Source of the DNA: Hericium rajendrae
Lineage: Eukaryota > Basidiomycota > Agaricomycetes > Russulales > Hericiaceae
DNA length: 64,000 nt
Assembly: GCA_033439255.1 (NCBI GenBank)
Contig: CM065882.1
Location: 2,232,001-2,296,000, forward strand
Direction: 5' to 3'
Position 1 is the first letter of the stretch; each line of letters starts with the position of its first letter. The notes under the pieces were generated by a model. That model was not told the origin of the DNA. It made no database searches and saw only the letters and a program-made list of their open reading frames with translations. Positions 46,868 through 58,585 of the stretch are shown here, in pieces. The position numbers were made by a program, and so were the translations under genes.

Positions 46868-48571
46868 ATGTTTCCCATCACTAACATACATGTCAAGGAC
46901 GACTACGAAACTTCCATCGAGTTCTTCACCTTGCGCACTCAGATCCCCCCATTACAGGGCTGCAGCTCTGGCGATAGGGCAGGTATAAACGACCCAGAGT
47001 CGCGTGAACAGTATCTCACTCCCGTCCCAATCCGATCCGACAAACTGACGCGCGGACGTGCATCACGACGTCGCAAGACGGACGCAGGCCAGTCGGCTGA
47101 GCGTCGGCCAGCGATCAATGGTACCAACAACTCTCCTCAGGCACGTCCAGAGCCTCCCGCATCCGTGATCGCATCCGTACGGAGCGAACTTGAGATCACC
47201 CGGAACGAATTGTCTAGATCACAGGCCGATGCCATCAAACTGGCGGAACAATGCAAGATGTTGGATCGGATGTTGAAGGAGACAACGGAAGCCTTGCGGA
47301 CACGAGAGAAGGAAGTCGATGACCTCAAGAAGGAGAAGGAGCAGCTCGTTGCGGATCACCAGTCTCGAGGTCAGAGTTACGATCGAGAGCGCAGGTTGAG
47401 ACCTGAGACGAGAAGACAGCAAGAGATGGGTAGCATGGACACCAGACATGACCCGTATGTGAACGGCGGCGGCCATGACGATTCCACCCAGCGGAAACGT
47501 AGATCTTATCCCGGCCGCAGACCCAAATCGACACCTCCAGCACCTAGGTCGTCCGTAGTGGTGGCGGAGGAGAGCTGTGCGCCTGTCAAAGACCTAGAAA
47601 CTTTCTTCACAAAGACGGACAGCTGGTCTGGGGCGCAGGTCATAGAGGCGGTCCAGGATCTGAACACAGAGATCCTCCAGCTGGCGGCCGCAGGGACGGA
47701 GCTCTCCACAGTCGACAAGCAAGCCAAGTTGCCCAAAGTTAGAATCGCCCAAGCCACGAAGGAGATCGCGTCTGGACTCGGCCAGACTTTTGCCCGTATC
47801 CTCGCAACACGAGACCATTCCCAGGATCCGTCGCTGATCCAGTTCGGCCTGCAGGCGATCATCGCCATGCACACGACGCGTCTGCTGTCCGCGTTCTGCG
47901 CGGGTCTGTCTGCGGGCGCGAACGACCTTCTCGCGCAAGTATATTACCGTATGCATGCAATTGGTATGTCCTGACTTTCCCTGCCCCACCCAGCCAATCT
48001 ACTAGTCCGGCGTGCTGAAAGCGGATTGGTGCCAGAGCCTCAAGCAACGTCTTCTCGGTGGAGGGCCTTGACGCTCAATCACTTGCGCGCGCTGCATCCC
48101 CAGCTCGAGCAGCAGGCCGTCAACGACTTCGTAGACACCATGGCCCGGGTCTGCGCTGACATCTTCGCCTTGTGCTGCTGCAAGAGCGCGGACGTTACCT
48201 TGACGTCCAAGGAGGCAGTGAAGGAGCGATTTGGAGACCAGGCCCGGCATATTGCGCAGGCGGCGTCCAAGCTAGCGCATATCGTGAAGGAGCAAACCAT
48301 GTCCACGAGCTTCGAGGTTGTCCTCGTCGAGCAGGCCAAGACATTCGATCCCGCCACGATGTCGAACGCATACGCCGGATATGACGCTGCTGGAGGAGCA
48401 GTGCTCTGCACGACCGAGCTCGGCTTGCGGTGCTCCACGCGAAAGACCGACAAGGTGTTGCCGTTGGCAGGAGGCGGAGAGGCGATAGAGCGGACGACGT
48501 TGTTGCAGCCGAAGGTTATTCTGGAGTCCGTGGCGCAGCTTCTCGACCACACCAGTGAGGCGGATGCATAA
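46868..48571 (+). CDS. Coiled-coil family protein (paralogue of the gene at 18068)
   Basis: Two exons, split by a phase-1 intron of about 70 bp (GTATGT at about 47965, acceptor GCCAG just before GCCTCAAGC). A basic N-terminus (RGRASRRRKTDAG) leads to a coiled coil (RSELEITRNELSRSQADAIKL...EVDDLKKEKEQL). The family module follows: FFTKTDSWSGAQVIEAVQDLNTE, LLSAFCAGLSAGANDLL. Exon 2 has SRWRALTLNHLRALHP, STSFEVVLVEQAKTFDP, NAYAGYDAAGGAVLCTTELGL and LLQPKVILESVAQLL. No frameshift is seen, so this copy shows what the broken C-terminus of the other should look like. Function is unknown. The N-termini of the two copies are unrelated. Confidence 0.8.
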
Positions 48572-49981
48572 TTTATGGAAGAATACTCATAGACAGTCAT
48601 GGCAGCAGTGCTATACATATTGCAGGAGTGCTCACCTACGCCGTTTGTATTTCCACGGCCTAATGTATGCGGAGGCGTGTGGCACACCGTCTCCCTTATT
48701 TACAATCTACCTTTGTACAACTTACGCAGCAAAGCATTGCACTATGTTATTCTGGCTTGCGATTCTTGTAGCTTGACTGGAACATCTTTATAATCGAAAG
48801 TCAAATCGGAGTAAGAGGCGGTTGGAGACAAGCTGGAGGGGCTGCGGACAGGATCGCGACATGTCGACTTCACGTGGTCAGGAATATGAGGGGCGGCAGC
48901 GGACAAAATAACCAGGTTTTGGAGGACAGCTTGGGCTTTGGAAACAGTGTTAGGCTTTGCGAACAGCGTGAGTTTAGCACTAGAACTGCATGACTTTTCG
49001 TTTTCGGCGTTGAAAATTCCGCTTTGGGTGCGCGGATCAGGCTTTCGGCGACGTACTTTGGCTTTCAACTTTGACTTTGAAGCACAGACTAGTCTTTGGG
49101 ACGTGACTTGTATTTGGAACTAGAACTATAGCAAGGGGACATCCCCTCGCAGGTAACACACGTCTTTGGAAAACATATCCTGTCTGAGCAACGGCTTCAA
49201 CCGGCCAGAGCGGCCGGACTCAGTTGCCTCAAATAGTGCCTTAGATAAGCGGTGTCTCCGGGCGGTCGGCCACAGTATGTTGCGGCATCTCGTACCTCTG
49301 ATGCAGAAGAGAGCTTTTAAAAATACCACAATAATCAAGTCTTTTAACTCATTAGATTACTGAACGTATGAGACCTTCTGTAGTCAGCTTCCATGTCAAG
49401 CAAGCAATATCAACCGTGGCGCGCTCGGTGCAGAGCGCCGTGACCTGCCACAACGGGAATCCCGGGATGTGTCCGGCTATTGCCGAAAGCCAAAGCCAAA
49501 CGGTGGAAGTCAAGTCACATCCACAAAAGTCCAAATTCCGTACGAACTTCCAACCACAGGGCCATCATACTTTTGTCCGCTCCTGTACGCTATACAGGAA
49601 CGCCATCACTTGATGTAGCAAGCCGGCGGTTGGCCGACTTCCGAGCAAAGTGTTTTCTTGCTCTTTCGATCTATTGCTTGCTACTGTAATATATACATAA
49701 CGGTGAGCACCCGTGTTCACTCCGTGTTCTAGCAGCTCTATGTGCCCAGAGCGCAATCTGTTTGTTGGCAAAATCAGACCATGCGATTTGGCGCCTCATC
49801 GACATCAGTGGCGCCCACGACGCCCGGAACGAGTCAAGAATGGCACTGAGCCGGCGGCAATTATCTGGTGGTCAAGACAAAATGATTACCCTCTTCTATA
49901 AAGCCGGAGGGAGTGATAGACGTGCAGATCGCTGCTTTGACTCCCTCTCACTCCAGCGCCTGTATTTTTCCCTGCACGACA
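48572..49981. other. 1.4 kb intergenic region with transporter promoter
   Basis: No gene is supported. At 49897-49903 TATAAAG lies 79 bp before the transporter start and is a good TATA candidate. Repeated TTTGG words (48950-49120) give a skewed stretch without coding features. Confidence 0.5.
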
Positions 49982-52004
49982 ATGTCGAACGACACCAAAA
50001 CGCAAGTCACAGACGTGCCCCGTTCGGCATCGCTCGACGGCTCTTCACTGCGCGAAGATGCGGAGAAGGGTCGCAACTATCTGAAAGAGGAAAAAGAGGT
50101 TACAGAAGTGGCCATCACGCCTCCAGAGCAGTTGGGCGACGATGACTTCCCTGACGGCGGGCTGGAGGCGTGGTTAGTGGTCTTGGGGGTAGGTGGTCCG
50201 TTTCGTGCGTGCGCCCTTACTGACAGTCTTTCTTACAGGGATTTTGCACAACCTTTTCAACGTGAGCCTGCCCCCGTACGCTTTAAATCCCCCTTAGTTT
50301 TCGTTTGACTGATACTATGTCCCCCAGGTTCGGTTACGTCAACACGTGGGGTGTACGTTCCGTAATGTAATGGAGTGGTGACGGCGCAGTTCTAAACGTT
50401 TCCTTTTTACAGACTTTCCAGGCATACTATGAGACTGTACTCTTGCCAACGACCTCGCCGTCGATGATGTACGCGACCCACTCTTTTCCCTGATTTAGAA
50501 TATAGCTCATCACTCGTTCACAGCGCTTGGATTGGATCCGTCCAGGTTCATGTCCTTCCACGATCCATTTTTAGCTTCTGCTGATTCCACTTCTGATAAA
50601 CAGTATGCTCTGACTTTCACCCCTGCGATTTTCATAGGGCGCATGTTTGATCTGGGATACTTCAAAATCCCTCTGCTCTGCGCGAGCGCGCTCTTGATAG
50701 TCGCAACATTCTTAGTCGCGGAATGCACAGAATACTGGCACTTCCTCCTTTGCCAGGGCTTTGCTATTGGGGTAGGACTGCTATCTTGTATAGGACGGGG
50801 GAACGTGCTGAAGACATTGATCCAGCTTGCTTCCGGATTCTTGTTCGGTCCATCGACCGCAATCCTCTCGCATTGGTTCAAGAGGCGTAGGGGCATGGCC
50901 TTGGGAATCATGGCTTGCGGGTCTTCTCTTGGCGGAACGATGTTTCCCATCGCATTCCATCAGCTACAAATACACGTCGGGTTGGTATCATTAAACTCTG
51001 TCTCTTGTACGATGATTGATCCACGGTAATAGATTCAAATGGACGATGCGAATAATTGGCTTCATCTTGCTGACTTTCACCGCCATCGCTAATCTGGTGA
51101 GCAGCATACATCATCGCATTGTCCTAAAGGAGGTCTGACTTGCATCTATCAGACTTTGAAGCGTCGTCTACCTCCTAAACATGTACAAGGAGGGCTCTTC
51201 AATTTCAAAGTCTTCAAGTCCGCCGCCTATACGGTGTATACGGCTGCAGGCTTCGTCGCTTTCCTCGGCCTGTACACAGGTGAGACTCGTCGTCACATCT
51301 CATCTGAACTTTTGCTCATCTATTTCCGTAGTCCTTACATACATTGATGCCAGCGCCCCGAGTCAAGGCGTAGATGAGAACCTGACTTTTTACCTCGTAT
51401 CTGTCGCCAACGCAGCGTCTGGTTTCGGTCGTCTGGCCAGTGGATTCGCAGCCGATCGCTTTGGTGAGCACGTATGTTCTCAAATTGATCGCATCTTTCT
51501 AACAATCGTCCAGGTGCCATGAATATCATGGCTCCGATGACCGCCCTGGCTGGCATCATGACCTACATCTGGCCCTTCGTACATGGCCAAGGCCCCGTAG
51601 CGGCTGTTGCCGTCATTTACGGGTATGTACGACCTACCCTTTCACGCTGGCCAGGCATTTACCAGTGAAACCTAGGCTTGCATCTGGCGCATTTGTCAGT
51701 CTCCTTGCAGCGCCTATGATCGCCTTCGGAGAAGCAAGTGACGTCGGGCGCCGCACTGGGATGTTCATGACGACGTTGTCCATCGGTGCGCTTGCCGGGC
51801 CGCCTATTTCTGGTGCCATCAACACCGCGACGGGTGGATATAAGGCTGTTGGCATCTATGCAGGTCAGTATCTGGAATTGTATTGTCGCCTTTCGTAAAG
51901 TTATGAATTGATTTGGCACAGGCTCAGCAGTTATGGTCGCGACTGCGCTGATGTATCTCGCCCGGCAGCTAGTCCTGAAGGGCACAACATCTAGGAAGTT
52001 CTAG
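49982..52004 (+). CDS. Monocarboxylate transporter-type MFS permease
   Basis: Predicted plasma-membrane carrier for small carboxylates. The acidic, cytosolic N-terminus (MSNDTKTQVTDVPRSAS...) leads to the MCT signature region DFPDGGLEAWLVVLG. Twelve membrane helices are spread over about eight exons: FGYVNTWG, YALTFTPAIFIGRMFDLG, LIQLASGFLFGPSTAILSHWF, KRRRGMALGIMACGSSLGG, SVANAASGFGRLASGFAADRFG (the loop between helices 8 and 9), VIYG-LASGAFVSLLAAP, RTGMFMTTLSIGALAGPPI. It ends TTSRKF. About 440 residues, normal for fungal MCT homologues. Introns are short. The substrate cannot be told from sequence. Confidence 0.92.
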
Positions 52005-52944
52005 GTCGAATATAATGGTTATGTATCTCATCTTTAGTTCGTTATACCGTCATCTCTGTGGATAGGGAATATTATTGCTTTCATTGTCCAAGTTAAGTGT
52101 GTCTTCCATTCGGACCGTGAGCAGACAGTATTCCATACCCTGTGCTAGAAGCACCTTCATCGACTCCAGCCATCGTCTTCGCTCCGTCGCTCCAGCAGGA
52201 TCAGATAATCCCATTTCTATCTCAGGATCGGCGTCCACAGTGGCAGTCTAGCTTTCTATAATCATGTTGTTTGTCGAAGACTGTGCACCGTGGAGGGTCA
52301 ACAACGGAGATGCGAAGTTCGACGAAATCCTTGCCTGGGGGTCCGACATTTCAAGGTGTCAGGTAAGCCCCGAGTTGGAGGCCGCGATCGTCATTCAGAA
52401 GGTTAGGTGCCACTCTTAGCTATAGCCTGCCTCGAGGTTGAGTGAGAATGCGCCGCAGTCGCCTTCGAGAACTTCTTAACTTGTGACTCAACGTTGCCCA
52501 GTGATGAGTACGCCGTCGGGATGTTCCGGGAGGCTGGCTCATCGACTCATCGACCGCTCCGGCAGGAATTGCTCAGGACCACTCGTGGTAACACCGAGGC
52601 TGTGATACCTGTGGTGATTGGCAGCTGGCATTGAACCACGAGCAGCCTCGGAGCGCTGAGCGCTGAAGTGCGATCTATGTACATACATACATCACTGAAC
52701 TTACATATCCACGAATCCGAGTTTCTGCAGGTCACTATCTGATCTGCACACGCTTAGCGCCGCGCATCATATACGTGTGTTTCTAGCCGTTACAATTGCG
52801 CCCACATACCACTGCGGAACAATGGACTGCCACGTTACGTGTGAGTTCTCTGGAACATTTTGGTCTATTGGTACTTACGAGCGCTTTGGCTGGCGTATAA
52901 AGCACCCCCTAGTAGGGAGAGTTTCTAGATCTCACAACCCCTTC
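52005..52944. other. Intergenic region holding a dynamin fragment and the dynamin promoter
   Basis: 940 bp. Apart from the minus-strand fragment at 52139-52238, no gene is seen. TATAAA at 52896-52901 lies 44 bp before the dynamin start. Confidence 0.55.
52139..52238 (-). pseudogene. Inverted remnant of a dynamin first exon
   Basis: On the minus strand MDADPEIEMGLSDPAGATER and RRWLESMKVLLAQG match the first exon of the neighbouring dynamin gene (VGIGLSDPAQAARRRRMLDAV..LRGTG). A donor-like GTATGG falls at the same place. Nothing of the GTPase domain follows. It looks like the leftover of an inverted duplication. Confidence 0.6.
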
Positions 52945-55900
52945 ATGGGCGATTCCGACACACAGAGTCTTCATTCTTTCCTCGCTGACGGCATGAGCTC
53001 GAGCGAGTCCAGTGTTGGTATCGGTCTTTCCGATCCCGCCCAGGCTGCACGGAGGAGGAGGATGTTAGATGCGGTCAATCGACTCCGAGGCACTGGGTGG
53101 GTTTATCTCCATTTGTGTTTGTGTCTTGGATTTAAACAACCCCTTGTTTCAAAGAGCCCAGCTGGACGTAGACCTCCCAGTCATTGCGGTTATAGGGTCG
53201 CAAAGTGCAGGGAAATCTTCACTCATCGAGTCGATTTCGGGTGTGAATCTCCCTCGCGCGAGCGGCACATGCACGCGGTAAGTGCTTTCCGAGCACTCAT
53301 CAAAGCTGTAACAAGGATCCAACAATACAACAACTCATTCAGGTGCCCCACGGAATGTCAATTATCGCATGTCGATGGACCGTGGCAGTGTCAAGTGTCT
53401 TTGCGTCTCCTCACAGACGTGCATGGCACGGCCCTTGGACAGCCACAGAACATCCTCTTCGGCGGGCCCATTACATTGAAGGGGGAGGTCGCAGCACGTG
53501 TCCGCAGAGCGCAACGCGCTATCCTCAATCCGAGCACTGATCATCAGACGTTTCTCCTCGGCCCTGATATAGACCCTCCCGAATGAGAGTCCTCCTTCTC
53601 CAGGAACTGCATTTGCCTCGCAATCGAGGGGAGAGATGTTGCCGATCTGTCATTCGTGGATCTTCCCGGTTCGTGAGCCCGAGCTGAATCCCTGCGTAGT
53701 AGCACATGCTTATAGTTCATCCCTACAGGCATTATCCAAAGTGTTGGCGTCGGTGGACAGCCGGGTGATGTCCAGCTGATCCGAGCACTTGCCATATCCT
53801 ATATCACCAAACCAAGCTGTATCATACTAGAGACCGTCGCCTGCGAAAGTATGTCTGCCATGCATTACAACAAATTACTAATGTGCTGATGCCCTGATTC
53901 CAGCTGATTTAGAGAACCAAGCCGCTCATGGTCTTGCCAGCCAACACGACCCCGACCATACACGGACAATCGGTCTGTCCAAATTTCACCCAATCCTTGC
54001 AACTGGACTTATTCTCTGTGTGCAGGTGTCCTCACGAAGCCGGATCGCATCGGGCCCGGTGATGAGAACAACTGGTTGCCTACGGTCAAAGGCATGCGTG
54101 ACGACGGGATTCGGTGGTTCTGCGTCAAGAACCCAGACACACAGGCCCTTCTGGCCGGCATCTCCTGGGAGGGTGCACGCGCTGCCGAGATGGACTTTTT
54201 TGAAAACCATGCGCCCTGGTCTGACCTGGAGTTCATCCATAGACAAAGCCTGGGTACTGCGCAACTGACTGAGCATTTGAGCAACAAGCTGGCAGATCTC
54301 ATTGCGCGAAGGTTTGTACATAATGGAGCTGGTTCTCGATTGACTGACTGTGTAACTTCTATCACAGGCTTCCTGATATCCAGGAAGAGTTGGAGAAGCT
54401 TTTGAAGCAGACCGAAGCTGCTCTCAATCGTCTGCCTCCACCGCCGTCCGATGAACCCGTGTCGGAGATGTTCAGCCTTATAGGAACCTTTACGCGTGCG
54501 GTCGAGCAGCACACGATTGGTGAGCCTGTTGAGAATGGGTTATTGCAGACATTGCGGCCTCTCCAAGAAGGCTTCCAGCGTACCATAAGGGCCACAGCTC
54601 CTGAATTCCTACCATGGGAGCGGCATGTCTCAAAGGGTAGTGCGTATGCAGCATCGCCACAGTTCCTTACATCAGCTAAAACGTGCTGAAGCGGTATTTC
54701 CTGGTGAGGAATGTCACGCGTGACCGAGCTTGTGCGACTGCAGAAGGACTTGGAAGGTATTAGCAGGGAGGAGCGTAGCCCACGGAAACCCGGTCGACCC
54801 TTGCCATACTCATGCCAACCTTGCGCGACCTTGGATTTGCCTTGGATGTCCATCGCAAGGATTTACCACGCATTGATGGCGGCTGGTAAGTGTCAAGAGT
54901 CTTTATCTCGCGCTGCCAAGTTGTCTAAGTATTTGCTTTGGCAGCTTAGCAGGTTCGCATGTTACTCCACTGGCACGTATCTATGGTGTCCACTGAGTTT
55001 AGGGAAAATCGCATGCGAAATATACCATCTGAGATGTGGCAGTGAAGCTGAATTATGTTTCGCAAAGTACGTACATCATCAGTTACAATGCTAATACTCA
55101 TCTTCATCGAATACCATCACCCTCGCCTTCGCCTTCGCCGTTGCCGTTGCCCTCGCCGTTGCCGTTGCCCACCCCGGATCCCAAGCCACTTTCTCTATGG
55201 TTTCTCAGGTTCGCTTTCGCTACCTTCGTCCTCGGCGCTATCACTTTAGTCTCCTCTGCTTCGTTTGCTCCTGCGTCGTCCCTAGCAGCTGTGTCCATCA
55301 CTACATCGCCATTCTCCGCATCGCTCAGGGGACCAAGATTGACTTATCAATGCTTCATCCTCAGGAAGTGCAACACTGTCATAATTGTGACCCACGCCGC
55401 CGATGCCCGCCGCATATGCACCTAGGCATGAAATGGAGAAATGACGAGCGCCCGGCCGGAGCTCAATCGCTCATACCCACCGGAACTAAATGCCGCGACC
55501 GTGCTCGACGGGGAACAGCATGTGAGTACCCATGTTGGCCGAGAACCCTGACAAATATGAGAAAATTTCGTAGGCCAGACAGTATAAGAATGGAGCCATC
55601 TGTCGCACCAACCCAACCTCTCCTCCCCTCTGGACCATGTCGGATGTTCTCTAGCTCTCGCTCCCGTGTCCGTGGCAGCCACGGTCGGATTGAGACCCCT
55701 CGATACGCAAGATGTGGATTGGTTCCTTAAGGATGCTGCTAGTCTGGCAGGCCATGTCCGAAGATTTGGATTCCTGTCGAGTACGGTCTGCAGTGTCGAT
55801 GAGGCTGGCTCTGATAATGACGTGCTCAGAGTGTCAGGTCTGATGTCCTTGGTTAACTAGAATCCTCGGTCTGGCCTCCTCGGTGTCCCACTCCGTAAAA

Positions 55901-57517
55901 ATGCTTCAGCAGCTACGTTCGATCGCAACAGTCTTCAGGAGCTGCGCGCTACGAAGCGCGCTCGCCAGGATGGGCTGACGACATTTCCAGCCTGTCCAGA
56001 GTATCTCGTACCATAGCTATGTTTGTAGGTGTGTTGTAAGAGTGCGAAATATAGTCCTTGCATTACAAACCATTCGCGATAAGCCTCATTAAATGATGTT
56101 CAAAATGCCCCAAATAAACCGGTACAATAGCTATTAACAGAGGAGCCCTATCTAATGCAATATAGTACAATGCCGAGCATAGCCAGTGCGATGAAGAATT
56201 GGGCTATGAGTCAAGAGCGGTGAAGGCGGCCAAACGACGTAGGTTCGTTCTAAGGTACTATGATGATTGGGAAGATCAGCCGTACTTGCAAAGGTTGAGA
56301 ATGATGACCTGCCTTGTCATAAATTCCGAGCCTTGGCAGATGAAACTGTTGTGCTCTAAGGCTAGGCACCAGATTCCGGAATGCTCACCGCGCGTCGACG
56401 ACTGGTGACTCTCTAAAGCCTTCTAAGGCCTTCCCATCTCGAACCCATTTTGCTGATGTACAAGCGAGGAAAGTTGCATCCCCCCCGGCAATACAGAGCT
56501 TTACATTGACGAAGTCATGAGACGCGCCAACACGTAAGTCTCCCATTATAAGGTGATATGCCGCTGACGAGATATCGTGAATGCAGTGCTGTGACTCGCG
56601 AGCTCCCGGGCAATTTCCCATTCATTGTTATCAAACAATTCATATTGGAAGTCGTTCAGAAATGGCATGCCCCATCCAACTCCCTGTTCGACAGCACAAA
56701 GACCATCCTCCTAGAACATGTGCAAGACATAGTCGATGAGCACTTCCAAAAGTTTGGCCATGGTGGACTCAAGCAGCGCGTTTCGTGAGTGTCACATTTT
56801 CCTTTCTGCATTGATTTTTATCCTAAAGTGGAAGCTCCAGATCAATTGTCGCGACACACATTCGGGCTCATGCTGATCAGGCAGCGGAGCGGCTTGCTTT
56901 TCTCCTAAGACTTGAAGCCGAGCCTTATACCCGCAATCATCATTACTTCCAGGACTACCGAACCAAGTTTTTCAAGCATTACAAGGATCTGTGGAAGCGT
57001 GGTCCTCAAGAAGTTTTGGAAAAATTGTCTGGAATGTATCCTGCCCGTGAGCACAATTATGGACTGTGCCCTCTACAAAAAGCTTACAGTTTCAAGTAGA
57101 AGCTTCAGTGGCTTTCTCTGCAATCAGTTCTGCCCGTCCCGCCAGTCCTCCCCCCGATGTGATGGACCCTGCTTTAGGGATCATGGCAGATGTCAGAGCC
57201 TACTTTCAAGGTGCGTGAGACACTCATATAGTCAACGTGCGAAGTGTCAACGTGCTCACCTCTACCTCTTAGTTGCCTACAAGCGCTTCGTGGACAATGT
57301 CCCAATGACACTTGATCAGGCACTTGTTCTTGATATATCCAAGGGCCTTGACAAGGTGATTTTCCAGGGCCTCGGAGTCAATGGAGAAGATTTTGCTCAA
57401 AGCTGCTGTCGATTCTTGGCCGAGCCGGAGTCAATCAGGACACAGCGTCAGCAGTTGGTGCGGAAGAAGGAGCGACTCTTGTCTGCTCAAACCGAGATCG
57501 AGGATGCATTCCGTTAA
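52945..57517 (+). CDS. Dynamin-superfamily GTPase, Mx/Vps1-like, with disturbed middle
   Basis: Membrane-remodelling GTPase. Exon 1 (52945) encodes MGDSDTQSLHSFLADGMSS. The G domain has P-loop GSQSAGKSSLIESISG, switch 2 DLPG and G4 motif VLTKPDRIGPGD. The stalk begins LPDIQEELEKLLKQTEAAL...NRLPPPPSDEPVSEM and RATAPEFLPWERHV, a wording typical of Mx-like dynamins. The stalk resumes only at 56440-56536 (GNTELYIDEVMRRAN) and continues with TRELPGNFPFIVIKQFI. The GED follows (VAYKRFVDNVPMTLDQAL...ESIRTQRQQLVRKKERL) to the stop at 57515. About 1.6 kb between 54880 and 56440 does not read as dynamin. A TGA near 53582 and indels nearby also break the frame. It is either a decayed copy or one with an insertion plus sequence errors. 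Confidence 0.82.
54880..56440. other. Non-dynamin insert within the dynamin gene
   Basis: About 1.56 kb. It includes the minisatellite at 55120, a minus-strand frame rich in Gly/Asn/Glu (GNGNGEGNGNGEGEGEGDGIR) and short plus-strand frames such as TQDVDWFLKDAASLAGHVRRF that look like pieces of another gene. No terminal repeats or target duplication were recognised, so the origin is open. Confidence 0.4.
55120..55170. repeat. Six-base minisatellite (CTCGCC / TTCGCC / GTTGCC units)
   Basis: Eight or nine hexamer-like units of CTCGCC, TTCGCC and GTTGCC in tandem. Confidence 0.75.
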
Positions 57518-58585
57518 TGATGACCAACTGGGAGCTGTAAAGTAGTGCTTGGATACGAGTAATTTTCCCAGAAGAATGTACATGATGAAGGCACTTAAAT
57601 GTAGGATACCGGTCAAAGTCTCTAGGTTTCTTGATCTAAGTTCCTGCTCGAACAGCTTTTTTACTGGGCCAGACGAAAGATCACGAATCAGAAGGACTCG
57701 ACGAGGCTAGGCATTTTCTTATCCTCTGCATCCTTCAACAAATTCACGTTGATTGTTCCGTCGTACTTGGCTTCCAATGACGAGTATGAGTTTCTGAGGC
57801 ATGATACAGACTCTCAAGTGATGCGGTGTGCCAATGAGATACAGATATCCATACTTTATCGACTTTGAAGGGCCCGAATCTCGGGGGCATCGAGCACTGT
57901 TGGTGCGATTAGTGACGCCAAGGAAGAAACAGCTAAATGCCTCGGGTAGCGTTCGGACGCTTCTCAATATGTTCGTAAGCTGCTCCTCAATCAAGACGGC
58001 AAATATAATGCTCTTAAAGCAACTATGGACGTGACCGCGGCGATGGTCGCCGAAATCAAGAGCAACCTGGCACTAAGCGAGACGACCGTGCACAGGACTA
58101 AATTCTGTAGAACGTCAGGGATATCAATGACAGAATAAATGACGACCATCTGCCATCATCCATGGGTGAGACCCCTACCTATTGAATGACCTGCTGTCGT
58201 TCCGAGGCGTAAAATGCAGGCAACCAGCATCATGCAATTCAGGTAAAATCGGGTTCTCACTCACATGGCTCTAACTGAGTGTACGAAGCCAGGGTGTTTC
58301 TGGGCGTGGGGAAGCCATCCGGCCTCGGACAAATAGACAGAACGATTATCTTCTGTCTGAGGTCAGCTACGGAGACTACCTCGGACATAAGCTTATGTCG
58401 TTGAGTGTTCTTCTGTGAGACGATGACTGACCGAGGACTGCTGTATCCTGTTTGTGTTTGTTAAGATCCAAGGCCGCAGCCTAACACGTCTAAACAAACA
58501 CCTCGCGTCCATCGCGAGAAATGAAAGAATTTGAAATTTGAAATCAATTTCTACGTTCCCCACACAACCGGAAAGATAGAGGTGC
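57518..58585. other. Intergenic region after the dynamin gene
   Basis: 1.07 kb. A short plus-strand frame (57828-58034, FIDFEGPESRGHRALLVRLV) looks coding-like but stands alone. No gene is called. Confidence 0.4.

Noticed and set aside
57828-58034. Small gene with FIDFEGPESRGHRALLV
   Set aside because: Single short frame without start context, exons or neighbours that extend it.
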